This document shows, piece by piece, positions 42,366 through 49,979 of a DNA stretch of 64,000 bases. The notes under the pieces are model-generated. The model saw only the letters and a program-made list of their open reading frames with translations, was not told the origin of the DNA and made no database searches. A program made the position numbers and the translations under genes. The stretch is from contig JAFRLH010000007.1 in the NCBI GenBank assembly GCA_017431345.1, positions 1 through 64,000 of the forward strand, read 5' to 3'. Source of the stretch: Lachnospiraceae bacterium. GTDB lineage: Bacteria > Bacillota > Clostridia > Lachnospirales > Lachnospiraceae. Within the stretch, counting starts at the first letter, position 1, and each line of letters begins with the position of its first letter.

Positions 42366-44153
42366 CAGTCTGTCGAAGTATTTCTTATAGTTTTCATCAA
42401 AGAGCTTCTGGTATACAGGATCGCCCGAATGGTGCAGTTCATGGATATACAGATGCTCTTTTCCGTTGATGGAATCATCTGTGCGCCCAAGCAGGTATAC
42501 CGCAAGGTCCGAACACTGATCAGACAGCCGCTCGAAATTCTGCAGAATGTTCTGGAATTCGATGCCGTTGATCACATTGCACTCGCCCTGCGTCATGCGG
42601 TGTACATGGCGGGTGCGGATCTCTTCGATCATCTCATCGTTAACTTCTTCAAGCGGTTCGACTTTTCTTGCCAGATTAAGATCTCCTGTTTTATAGGCAG
42701 TGATCGCCAGGGTCAGGATCTCATGAATGGCGTCGGAAGCCGTTGTGATCTCGTTCACTGCAGTATCCGATATGGGACTGCCGCTGGCATGGAGCCGCTT
42801 TACGTTATTGGTCATATGAACGGCAATATCCCCCATTCTCTCAAAACAGGAAAGCGCCTGGATCAGGAAGCTCTGCTGCCGGTGATCGGATTCGAGGAGA
42901 ATATGGGGAGAAATGGCCACGAGATATTTGCTGGAAGCGTCGGCCATGCGGTCCAGGAGCTCTTCGCGTTCGTCGATCCGGTCATCCCGCGCTTCGTCGT
43001 AGCTGAATAACTGATCGACGGCCGCTTCAAAATTCTGCAGTGCTACGTCGCCCATATAGGAGATCAGGTTTTCCGCCTCTGAAAGAGCGAGACCGGGGTT
43101 TTCAATAAGCCTGATATCCAGCTGGCTGAGGGTCTTCTCATAAAGTTCATCCTCTGTGTCGGTTTTCGCTTCGGGAACGATCTTTTCCGCAATGCCGGCC
43201 ATCATTCCTGTAAAGGGCAGGAGCAGGATGGCGGGAATGAGCCTGAACAGACCGTGCACATTCGCGACGCCGCCGGAATTCAGTGTTGCGTTCCAGATCG
43301 AATCCGGCAGGATGCCTGTCGTTTTCAGGACGCCGACAGCGGCAAAAAGCATGACGGCGGCGATCACATTGTAAATGATGTGCACCAGACAGGTGCGGAT
43401 CTGCTCCGGCTTTGCGCCGAGGCGGCAGACAAGGTATGTTGTGATGCAGTCGCCGATATTCACGCCGATGATCACCGCAAAGACTGCGCTGAATTTAATG
43501 CCGACCGAACTGGCGACCGACTGCAGGATACCGACGACAGCAGAAGAACTCTGAATGACGCCGGTGACCAGTACGCCGGAAAGGAAACCAAGCACGTAGT
43601 TGCCTTCAAAGGATGTAAGAAGGCCGCTCAGGGAATCGCCGAAGGTGCTGACGGCGGCTGACATATTCATCAGCCCCACGAACAGGATGCCGAAACCCAT
43701 GAAAACGGTTCCCGCGGGACCGGATGCCTTGCTCTTGACGAACATGATCAGTACAATGCCGATCGTCAGGGCAAGGGGAGCCAGATTGTCTGATTTGAAG
43801 AAATACAGGATGCTGCCGGCATCCGCGCTGACGTCCATCAGCCGGATGATCTGGGCTGTGATGCTGGTACCGACATTTGCGCCGAGCACGATGCCGATCG
43901 ACTGTCTGAAGGTCAGATAGCCGGCGCCGACAAGGCCGACGGTCAGAACGATGGTTGCTGTGGAACTCTGGATCATGCATGTGACCAGAACGCCGAGCAG
44001 AAAGCTCATGACAGGATTTTTGGTAAGATGGGAGAGGACAGCCTGCATTGCGCCGCCTGAGCCGCTTTTTAAGCCGTCGCCCATGATGCGCATACCGTAA
44101 AGAAAAAGCGAAAGTCCGCCGAGAATGGCGATAATACGGTAAAAAATGTCCAT
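42348..44153 (-). CDS. Na/Pi cotransporter family protein with C-terminal PhoU-like domain
   Basis: About 601 residues. The membrane part (about 1-335) contains two inverted Na_Pi_cotrans repeats with the QSSTAT (about 60) and QSSSAVVG (about 200) motifs typical of NptA/YjbB proteins, which move phosphate with Na+. The C-terminal cytosolic 250 residues form PhoU-like helical repeats, for example CFERMGDIAVHMTNN and NFERLSDQCSDLAVYL. The start MDIFYRI is chosen by homology; GAGGAGG lies about 16 nt upstream, longer than usual, so a start slightly upstream is possible. The reading frame is open to 44228 but would then begin inside the promoter. Probably phosphate export or import; direction is unknown. 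Confidence 0.9.
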   Translation of the reverse strand: MDIFYRIIAILGGLSLFLYGMRIMGDGLKSGSGGAMQAVLSHLTKNPVMSFLLGVLVTCMIQSSTATIVLTVGLVGAGYLTFRQSIGIVLGANVGTSITAQIIRLMDVSADAGSILYFFKSDNLAPLALTIGIVLIMFVKSKASGPAGTVFMGFGILFVGLMNMSAAVSTFGDSLSGLLTSFEGNYVLGFLSGVLVTGVIQSSSAVVGILQSVASSVGIKFSAVFAVIIGVNIGDCITTYLVCRLGAKPEQIRTCLVHIIYNVIAAVMLFAAVGVLKTTGILPDSIWNATLNSGGVANVHGLFRLIPAILLLPFTGMMAGIAEKIVPEAKTDTEDELYEKTLSQLDIRLIENPGLALSEAENLISYMGDVALQNFEAAVDQLFSYDEARDDRIDEREELLDRMADASSKYLVAISPHILLESDHRQQSFLIQALSCFERMGDIAVHMTNNVKRLHASGSPISDTAVNEITTASDAIHEILTLAITAYKTGDLNLARKVEPLEEVNDEMIEEIRTRHVHRMTQGECNVINGIEFQNILQNFERLSDQCSDLAVYLLGRTDDSINGKEHLYIHELHHSGDPVYQKLFDENYKKYFDRLNKGAA

Positions 44154-44199
44154 CGGTTTCTGAAAATGATCCTCCTCATTTTTTTGTTGTGCGGAATAA

Positions 44200-44228
44200 A
44201 TAATACTATAAACAGGGCGTCTGCGCAA
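44200..44228 (-). promoter_or_regulatory. Promoter of the Na/Pi cotransporter gene
   Basis: On the minus strand TTGCGC (44223-44228) and TATTAT (44200-44205) are separated by 17 bp, directly after the terminator of the upstream transcript. Confidence 0.65.
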
Positions 44229-44230
44229 GT

Positions 44231-44258
44231 AAAAAGATACAGCAGGCGGTCCTGCTGC
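44231..44258 (-). terminator. Intrinsic terminator of the copper/small-protein transcript
   Basis: On the minus strand CAGCAGG/CCTGCTG forms a stem with a short loop, followed by TATCTTTTT, 14 nt past the stop of the small gene at 44272. Confidence 0.75.
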
Positions 44259-44271
44259 ATCTTCATAAACG

Positions 44272-44433
44272 TCACGTTTTCTCTTTCTTTTCTTCCTCTT
44301 TTTTTACGGGCTCCGGACCGTATTTGCAGGTGATGCGTTCGCAGTCTCCGCGCATGCCGGCGTCTTTGCAGTACTGTTCCCGTGTGAGGCAGTAATTCCA
44401 GCCGTCGCTTTCCGTTACAAATGCTCTGTTCAT
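44272..44433 (-). CDS. Small Cys-rich protein of unknown function
   Basis: A 53-residue ORF supported by a strong GGAGGGG ribosome binding site 4 nt before its ATG, close spacing (24 nt) behind copA and a terminator right after its stop. It has four Cys: two in YCLTREQYC and two in DCERITC, followed by a highly charged Lys/Glu tail. Four Cys suggest metal binding, and co-transcription with copper efflux genes would fit a copper- or zinc-binding role. I do not recognise the family, and no function is claimed. Confidence 0.7.
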   Translation of the reverse strand: MNRAFVTESDGWNYCLTREQYCKDAGMRGDCERITCKYGPEPVKKEEEKKEKT

Positions 44434-44457
44434 CAGCCCCTCCGAAAATACTGCGGA

Positions 44458-44667
44458 TCAGGCGATCCCGAGATAAGTGTAATCTTTGTCTTCGATAGCT
44501 TTCTTCACGGCCGCTTCGTCAAACTCACCCGTATAGGTGATCACGGCGTTGTTCGCTTCGTGGCTGGGGGCTGCGCTTTCTACAAAGGGAAGCGCTTCCA
44601 GCGCTTTCTTCACGTTGGCCTCGCAGTGTCCGCACATCATTCCTTCGATCTTTACTGTCTTTGTCAT
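44458..44667 (-). CDS. copZ: Possible free CopZ made from an internal start within copA
   Basis: Within the copA frame, AAAGGAG (44675-44681) lies 7 nt before an ATG (44665-44667). From there the reading frame encodes exactly 69 residues, the normal length of CopZ, beginning MTKTVKIEGMMCGHC and ending with the copA stop. This would allow both a fused ATPase and a separate Cu(I) chaperone from one mRNA. The motif and length are seen directly; use of this start is inference. A past in-frame fusion of neighbouring copA and copZ genes explains the preserved site. Confidence 0.5.
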   Translation of the reverse strand: MTKTVKIEGMMCGHCEANVKKALEALPFVESAAPSHEANNAVITYTGEFDEAAVKKAIEDKDYTYLGIA

Positions 44668-47049
44668 TTCATTGCTCCTTTCGGGATCGTTGTTCATTAT
44701 AGTTCCTGAATCATCAGCGGTCCCGGGGTCCTCTGCGGTCTTTTCTGCTTCGGATGCGGGAAGCGCACGGTGCTTCATTGGTTTATCGTGTTTCGTGTCA
44801 CGCATGTCGGACAGGTTCAGTCTCAGCGCGTTCATGCATACCGTGAAACTGGACAGGCTCATGGCCGCGGCGCCGAACATCGGATTCATTTTCCAGACGA
44901 ACAGGCCTGCGGCGAGCGGTATGCAGATCAGGTTGTAGAAGAACGCCCAGAACAGATTCTCATGGATGTTCTTCAGTACTTTGCGGCTTAAGCGGACGGC
45001 GGCGGCGACGTCGGACAGCGAACTGTTCATCAGGACGATGTCGGCACTGTCAATGGCAACATCCGTGCCGGCGCCGATGGCTATGCCGACATCCGCGCGG
45101 GTGAGGGCGGGGGCATCGTTGATCCCGTCGCCGACCATGGCAGTGGTCCCGCGCTTTTTAAGCTGCCGGATCACAGCTTCCTTCCCGTCCGGCAGGACGC
45201 CGGCGATCACGGTATCCACGCCGGCCTGTTTTCCGATCGCCTGCGCAGTGCCTTCATTGTCGCCGGTGAGCATGACTACTTCGATGCCCATGTTCTTCAG
45301 CTGACCGATCGCTTCCGGCGAATCCTTCTTGATCACGTCGGCGACGGCAATGATGCCGGCAAGCCTGCCGTCTGCTTCAAAGAACAGCGGGGTCTTGCCT
45401 TCCGCGGAAAGCGTTTCGGAAAGGGATGCGGTTTCCGCGGTGATCTGTACGAGAGAACCGATATATTTGCGGCTTCCGCCGTACACGTTCTTTCCGGCGA
45501 TCCTGGCAGTCAGCCCGTTTCCGGGAAGAACTGTAAAGTCTTCGGCTTCCTTTGCGGCTGTCCCGGCAGCTTCCGCATATTGCACGACTGCTTTTGCCAG
45601 CGGGTGCTCGCTGTGCTTTTCCAGAGAGCAGGCGAGCTGAAGGAGGTCTTCTCCGGTAAACCCTTCTGCGGGCAGGATGTCAGTGACTTCCGGTTCTCCC
45701 GCAGTGATCGTTCCGGTCTTATCCAGCGCGACGATCTGTACTTTTCCGGCTGTTTCCAGCGCTTCGCCGGTCTTGAACAGGACGCCTGCTTTGGCGCCCA
45801 TGCCGTTTCCGACCATGATGGCAACGGGCGTTGCCAGTCCGAGCGCGCAGGGGCATGAAATAACAAGTACAGAGATCGCACGTGCCAGTGCAAAACTAAG
45901 CGATTGCCCGGCGATCAGCCATGCGATCATGACGATGACCGCGATGCCGATGACTGCGGGAACAAAGATGCCGGAGACTTTATCGGCGATCCTGGCGACC
46001 GGCGCTTTTGTAGCTGCGGCGTCGGAGACCATATGGATGATCTGGCTGAGGGTGGTATCCTCGCCGACGCGCGTCGCCCTGGCTGTGATGTAGCCCGACT
46101 GGTTGATCGTGGCTGCGCTGATCTGGTCGCCTTCGGCTTTGTCGACCGGGATGGATTCGCCTGTCAGGGCAGATTCATTGACTGCTGAATGCCCGGTCAG
46201 GATGATGCCGTCGACCGGGATCGATTCCCCGGGCTTTACGGCGAAAACATCTCCGGGGACGACTTCGTCGATGCCGACTTCGGTCTCGGCACCGTCACGC
46301 AGCAGCACGGCTGTCTTCGGTGCCAGTTTCATCAGGCTCTTCAGCGCATCCGTGGTACGGCCTTTGGACATTGCTTCCAGCATTTTTCCGACCGTGATCA
46401 GCGCCGGGATCATGGCTGCGGATTCAAAGTACAGCTGTCCGTGATAGAGCTCCATCAGCTCCATATTGGAAGCGCCTTTCGTTATCATACCACACATTTC
46501 GTAGAATACAAAGGTGCTCCAGCCGAAGGAAACGGAGGAACCGAGCGCGACCAGCGTGTCCATATTCGGCGCGCCGTGACGCAGGGAAGAAAAGCCGCTT
46601 GTAAAAAACTTTCCGTTGATGATCATCACGATGACTGCCAGCAGCATCTGTGTAAGCGCCAGGCCGAGATGGTTGTGCTCAAAATAGGACGGCAGCGGCC
46701 AGTGCAGCATATTGTGGCCCATGGTGATGTACATCAGCACGGCCAGAAAGCCTACGGACAGGATGAGCCGCCGTTTTAGTTTCGGCGTCTCGCGGTCGAT
46801 GAGCGCATCGGCTTCCTCGGCGATGGAAGACCGTCTTTCGGATGCGGCAGCCCCTTTCTTTTTCGCTTCATAGCCGGCTTTCACGACAGCGTCTATGACA
46901 GTATCCGGAGAAACGTTTCCTTCCACGCTCATGGAATTGGTGAGCAGGCTGACCGAGCAGGAGGTGACGCCGGGCAGTGACCCCACGGCCTTTTCCACGC
47001 GCGCCTGGCAGGCAGCACAGCTCATTCCGGTTACGATATATTGTTCCAT
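44458..47049 (-). CDS. copA: Copper-exporting P1B-type ATPase with C-terminal CopZ-like domain
   Basis: 863 residues. The N-terminal metal-binding domain has GMSCAAC (about residue 8). Eight membrane segments follow, including the ion-channel CPC in SCPCALGLATP, the phosphorylated Asp in DKTGT, SEHPLAKAV, and GDGINDAPAL. The core ends near residue 745. A low-complexity acidic linker of about 45 residues then leads to a second metal-binding domain of 69 residues with GMMCGHCEANV. This tail looks like a whole CopZ chaperone joined in frame, and a Shine-Dalgarno sequence is preserved inside the linker (see 44458-44667). CopA pumps Cu(I) out of the cytosol. It lies 17 nt downstream of csoR and shares its operator. 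Confidence 0.95.
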   Translation of the reverse strand: MEQYIVTGMSCAACQARVEKAVGSLPGVTSCSVSLLTNSMSVEGNVSPDTVIDAVVKAGYEAKKKGAAASERRSSIAEEADALIDRETPKLKRRLILSVGFLAVLMYITMGHNMLHWPLPSYFEHNHLGLALTQMLLAVIVMIINGKFFTSGFSSLRHGAPNMDTLVALGSSVSFGWSTFVFYEMCGMITKGASNMELMELYHGQLYFESAAMIPALITVGKMLEAMSKGRTTDALKSLMKLAPKTAVLLRDGAETEVGIDEVVPGDVFAVKPGESIPVDGIILTGHSAVNESALTGESIPVDKAEGDQISAATINQSGYITARATRVGEDTTLSQIIHMVSDAAATKAPVARIADKVSGIFVPAVIGIAVIVMIAWLIAGQSLSFALARAISVLVISCPCALGLATPVAIMVGNGMGAKAGVLFKTGEALETAGKVQIVALDKTGTITAGEPEVTDILPAEGFTGEDLLQLACSLEKHSEHPLAKAVVQYAEAAGTAAKEAEDFTVLPGNGLTARIAGKNVYGGSRKYIGSLVQITAETASLSETLSAEGKTPLFFEADGRLAGIIAVADVIKKDSPEAIGQLKNMGIEVVMLTGDNEGTAQAIGKQAGVDTVIAGVLPDGKEAVIRQLKKRGTTAMVGDGINDAPALTRADVGIAIGAGTDVAIDSADIVLMNSSLSDVAAAVRLSRKVLKNIHENLFWAFFYNLICIPLAAGLFVWKMNPMFGAAAMSLSSFTVCMNALRLNLSDMRDTKHDKPMKHRALPASEAEKTAEDPGTADDSGTIMNNDPERSNEMTKTVKIEGMMCGHCEANVKKALEALPFVESAAPSHEANNAVITYTGEFDEAAVKKAIEDKDYTYLGIA

Positions 47050-47066
47050 GATCTTGCCTTTCCGTT

Positions 47067-47405
47067 TTATTTCATCAGTTTCATCAGGATCTTTACCAGT
47101 TCATCAACAGATCCGTCCTCCCCGGCGCGGATATCGTTTGCCACGCATCCCTTGATGTGGCAGGAGAGAAGCTCCTTGTTGAAGCTGTTCAGCGCGCTCG
47201 TGACAGCGGATACCTGGATCAGTATGTCAGGGCAGTAAGCATCATTCTCCACCATCTTCTGAATGCCGCGGATCTGTCCTTCGGCCCGTTTCAGGCGGGT
47301 GAGCAGCGCTTTCTGTTCTTCGGGGGAGCGTTTTTTGTGTCTTATACCGTGTTCATCTGTATACTGCGCAGCGGAATGTCCGCAGCAGGCGGGCGTCTCG
47401 GTCAT
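47067..47405 (-). CDS. csoR: CsoR-type copper-sensing repressor
   Basis: 112 residues of the DUF156/CsoR family, all-helical and DNA-binding. The Cu(I) ligands are in place: Cys58 in DAYCPD, His83 and Cys87 in SCHIKGC. RLKRAEGQIRGIQKMVE is the family signature. The N-terminal 25 residues carry additional Cys and His (CCGH). Apo-CsoR represses copper efflux genes and releases DNA when it binds Cu(I). It is the first gene of the operon, with copA 17 nt on. Two palindromes of the expected type (47446-47464 and 47481-47499) lie at its promoter, so autoregulation is likely. Confidence 0.95.
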   Translation of the reverse strand: MTETPACCGHSAAQYTDEHGIRHKKRSPEEQKALLTRLKRAEGQIRGIQKMVENDAYCPDILIQVSAVTSALNSFNKELLSCHIKGCVANDIRAGEDGSVDELVKILMKLMK

Positions 47406-47445
47406 GGTATGCCTCCGTCATAGAGATGGTCTTTTGATAAGGGAA

Positions 47446-47464
47446 GATACCCTATAGGGGTATC
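47446..47464. promoter_or_regulatory. Probable CsoR operator, downstream copy
   Basis: GATACCC and GGGTATC form a perfect inverted repeat around a 5-bp centre (TATAG), matching the TACCC/GGGTA pattern of CsoR sites. It covers the region just after the expected transcription start. Confidence 0.75.
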
Positions 47465-47476
47465 CGGACAAGAATG

Positions 47477-47505
47477 ATTATATACCCCAGAGGGGTATAT
47501 GTCAA
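47477..47505 (-). promoter_or_regulatory. csoR-copA promoter with embedded CsoR operator
   Basis: On the minus strand a perfect TTGACA (47500-47505) and perfect TATAAT (47477-47482) are separated by 17 bp. The spacer and its flanks hold the palindrome TATACCCC-AGA-GGGGTATA (47481-47499), so a bound CsoR would block RNA polymerase directly. Confidence 0.9.
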
Positions 47506-47553
47506 GAGAAAAAGAAGCCTTTCTGCAGTTTTAAGGGAGCTCTGCGGAGGTTG

Positions 47554-47582
47554 TTGCAATCGGGAAAAGAATGGTGTAAAGT
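47554..47582 (+). promoter_or_regulatory. Promoter of the flavodoxin gene
   Basis: TTGCAA (47554-47559) and TAAAGT (47577-47582) are separated by 17 bp, about 35 nt before the ATG at 47618. It lies outside the CsoR palindromes. Confidence 0.6.
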
Positions 47583-47617
47583 CAGGTCATAAGTATGAAA
47601 GAAATGAGGTGGCGGGA

Positions 47618-48097
47618 ATGAAAGATACGCTGATGGTCTACTACAGCCTGAACGGCAATTCCGCTTTTGCGGCAGAGGAACTCATGAAACATATCGATAT
47701 GGACGTCGAAAGGCTTAAAGTGAGGAATGAACCGAAGACACGCGGATTCGGAAAATTCTTAAAGGGCGGAGCCGCCGCGCTGAGAGGCAGTGATCCCGGA
47801 CTCTGGCCTGTCGTTGCCGATCCGCAGGATTATTATGAGATCGTGATCGCTTTTCCTGTCTGGGCCGGGACCTATCCGCCGGCAATCGGTGCTTTCCTGA
47901 AGCAGAAACCGTTTCGCGGAAAAAGTGTTTATCTGATCGGATGCTCTGCATCCGGGAATGCCGAAGGCGCGTTCGGGAAGCTTACGGATGCACTGCAGGG
48001 GAATACGGTGCTGGGGACGCTCAGCCTGAAGAATCCGCTGAAGAATAAGGAGGAGGCTGCTGAGGAGATCAGGGTATTTGCTGCCAGAAGACATTGA
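47618..48097 (+). CDS. Flavodoxin-like protein
   Basis: 159 residues. It starts LMVYYSLNGNSAFAAEEL, where flavodoxins have the T/S-x-T-G-N-T loop that binds FMN phosphate; here SLNGNS is a close variant. FPVWAGTYPPAIGAFL (about 85) is the second FMN loop, typical of the flavodoxin/NADPH:FMN reductase-like group in Clostridia. It would carry one or two electrons between redox proteins. The start was moved from 47474 to 47618, where GAGGTGGCGGG precedes ATG and homology begins. It faces the copper operon but has its own promoter. Confidence 0.85.
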   Translation: MKDTLMVYYSLNGNSAFAAEELMKHIDMDVERLKVRNEPKTRGFGKFLKGGAAALRGSDPGLWPVVADPQDYYEIVIAFPVWAGTYPPAIGAFLKQKPFRGKSVYLIGCSASGNAEGAFGKLTDALQGNTVLGTLSLKNPLKNKEEAAEEIRVFAARRH

Positions 48098-48105
48098 TCA
48101 ATAAT

Positions 48106-48150
48106 AATGGACCAGGGTCCGCTGGAGAACCGTCCCCTGGTCCATTTATT
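48106..48150. terminator. Bidirectional terminator
   Basis: The 12-bp stem AATGGACCAGGG/CCCTGGTCCATT (48106-48117 with 48135-48146) is followed by TTATTT. It lies between the convergent flavodoxin and VanZ-RDD genes and overlaps the end of the latter. Confidence 0.8.
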
Positions 48151-49303
48151 TCCTTACAATGCGGCTTTCATTATGAAGGCCGCTGATTTTTTCATGGAGA
48201 AATTCTTTCTTATCCAGCATCATTCTTGCCAGTATATCCACAACCAGCGCGAACAGAACAACATAGAGAAGGTTCTGAAAACCGTTCCAGAAATTAAAAG
48301 CGGTGTTGTATGTGATCTGCTTCATCTGCTCGCACAGCACGTAATAGACCGGGATGTGTGCAAGCAGCACACTGATGAACAGGGCCCGGATCAGATACTG
48401 TGACAGCGAGGGCTCGACTCTGCGGCCCCTCCGCTCTGATACGAGCTGAAGCCGGAAAAGCCATTTTCCTACTGTATAGCCGTCGGTCATCAGGGGCATG
48501 AACGTGAGATACGCGGTCAGCAGCGCTATGCTGACGATCAGTTCGAATATCAGACCGAATGCATTGTCGGGTATGATCCGGGAAATGACCCAGGATACGA
48601 TATAGATCAGACTGAAATCGACCATGAAAGCCAGGAAGCGCCTGAAGAAAGGAATACGTTCCCCTCTGTCGTAAGCGGCGCTGTCGATCGCATCCCTGGC
48701 GGGCAGAACAAAACAGATGAGCGGAGAGAGGATCCAGCCTGCGATACCGCCGGCGGTATTCAGGATCAGATCGTCCACATCAAATGTCCTGTAAGCATGC
48801 GCATAATAGCCGTACAGGCCGGAATACTGTGTGAACTCAAAGAACAGCGAGACCGCAAGAATGATCAGCGCCGACAGAAAGAATCCGCGTCTGAAATAAT
48901 AATGAAGATAAACGCCTAACGGGAACAGCAGTACTGCATTCAGGATTGCCTGATAGACAAAAGGATTCTTCAGGAACGCCAGCAGCTCCCTTCTGCCGGA
49001 GATATCAAGATCCGCCGTACGCCGGATCATCCGCAGAAAATTCCCGGGATCCAGCTGCATGGCGGGCGCGGCGGAAGAGGCGACTTCCGAGCGGGAGGGC
49101 AGCGGCAGGATCACCTGAAAATAGGCGTTGATCAGATAGAGGATGAAAAAATAGACAAGGATCGTCCGCAGAAGCGGGATCGCTCCGTAGCGGCGGTATT
49201 CAAACAGAATATAAGGGACGGTGAGCACGAGCGCCAGCAGGGGAAAGACCATGACGGCGCTCCGGATCGGTCCGAGATAGGTATATACGATAGACATTTT
49301 CAT
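48146..49303 (-). CDS. VanZ-like and RDD domain membrane protein
   Basis: 385 residues. The first half is a VanZ-like domain (hydrophobic segments near residues 20, 45, 115 and 140, with FFEFTQYSGLYGYYAHAYRT and DVDDLILNTAGGIAGW, the VanZ hallmark). The second half is an RDD domain of about four membrane segments, beginning RRFLAFMVDF with the namesake Arg and Asp. VanZ proteins give low-level glycopeptide resistance in some hosts. RDD proteins are often transport-related. The combined role is unknown. The start is at MKMSIVY; the second Met (MSIVY) is possible. Monocistronic. Confidence 0.82.
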   Translation of the reverse strand: MKMSIVYTYLGPIRSAVMVFPLLALVLTVPYILFEYRRYGAIPLLRTILVYFFILYLINAYFQVILPLPSRSEVASSAAPAMQLDPGNFLRMIRRTADLDISGRRELLAFLKNPFVYQAILNAVLLFPLGVYLHYYFRRGFFLSALIILAVSLFFEFTQYSGLYGYYAHAYRTFDVDDLILNTAGGIAGWILSPLICFVLPARDAIDSAAYDRGERIPFFRRFLAFMVDFSLIYIVSWVISRIIPDNAFGLIFELIVSIALLTAYLTFMPLMTDGYTVGKWLFRLQLVSERRGRRVEPSLSQYLIRALFISVLLAHIPVYYVLCEQMKQITYNTAFNFWNGFQNLLYVVLFALVVDILARMMLDKKEFLHEKISGLHNESRIVRK

Positions 49304-49345
49304 TCCTTTCAGGGCATCCCGGCATCGGCCGGTTACGTGGACTTT

Positions 49346-49374
49346 ATGCTACACCCTGAAGAGGATCATTGCAA
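49346..49374 (-). promoter_or_regulatory. Promoter of the VanZ-RDD gene
   Basis: On the minus strand TTGCAA (49369-49374) and TAGCAT (49346-49351) are separated by 17 bp, about 40 nt before the start codon. Confidence 0.6.
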
Positions 49375-49406
49375 GGATCTTCACAGTTTTTTCAGAATTC
49401 ATTCCG

Positions 49407-49790
49407 TTATGCCTGTTCGGATCCTTTGTTCATCTGTTTCTGCAGAAGTTTTTTCAGATTGTTCAGACCTGCGCGTTTATTGCTGACAGTAAGCCGTCGG
49501 AATGTGTCGATGCACTCTTTTTCAAGCTGTTTGGGCGTGGATGCGAACTCGTCCTTTGAAAGGCCGTCCTCGCCGACCCCCTTTTCCTGCCGGATGCTGG
49601 CTTCGATCAGAATACTTAAAGGAATATGCAGCGCCTCGGAAAGCTTCTTCATGGTGCGGTTGCCGGGCATCCGTGTTCCTTTCTCGTAATTGCTGACTGC
49701 ACCGGCAGTCAGCGACAGGTAATCCGCAAGTTCCTGCTGGGTAAGGCCGGCTTTCAGTCTGTAATGTTTGATCGTTTCCGCAAGATTCAT
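49407..49790 (-). CDS. XRE-family helix-turn-helix regulator
   Basis: 127 residues. The N-terminal HTH (about 5-60) is a Cro/C1 type: IKHYRLKAGLTQQELADYLSLTAGAVSNYEKGTRMP. The C-terminal half is helical and charged, with no recognised domain. The start was set at MNLAETI (49790) because GGAGGC lies just upstream and the extra 19 residues of the longer frame are unlike the family. No phage or toxin genes flank it, so it is probably a housekeeping regulator. Targets are unknown. Its upstream DNA (49795-49975) is AT-rich and holds no other gene. Confidence 0.85.
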   Translation of the reverse strand: MNLAETIKHYRLKAGLTQQELADYLSLTAGAVSNYEKGTRMPGNRTMKKLSEALHIPLSILIEASIRQEKGVGEDGLSKDEFASTPKQLEKECIDTFRRLTVSNKRAGLNNLKKLLQKQMNKGSEQA

Positions 49791-49979
49791 GGCTGCCTCC
49801 GGAGAAAATGCTGGTGTGGCACAGTATCTTACGAAATAGTTTAACAAATAAACGAAAAAAGGAAACAGAATTAAACAATATGTAGAGAAATATAAACAGA
49901 TTGTCGACTGCTATAGACAGATTCTGATAACATAGAAGAATTGATTGCTGCGGAAAGAATTATCAAAAACAATTTTCGG

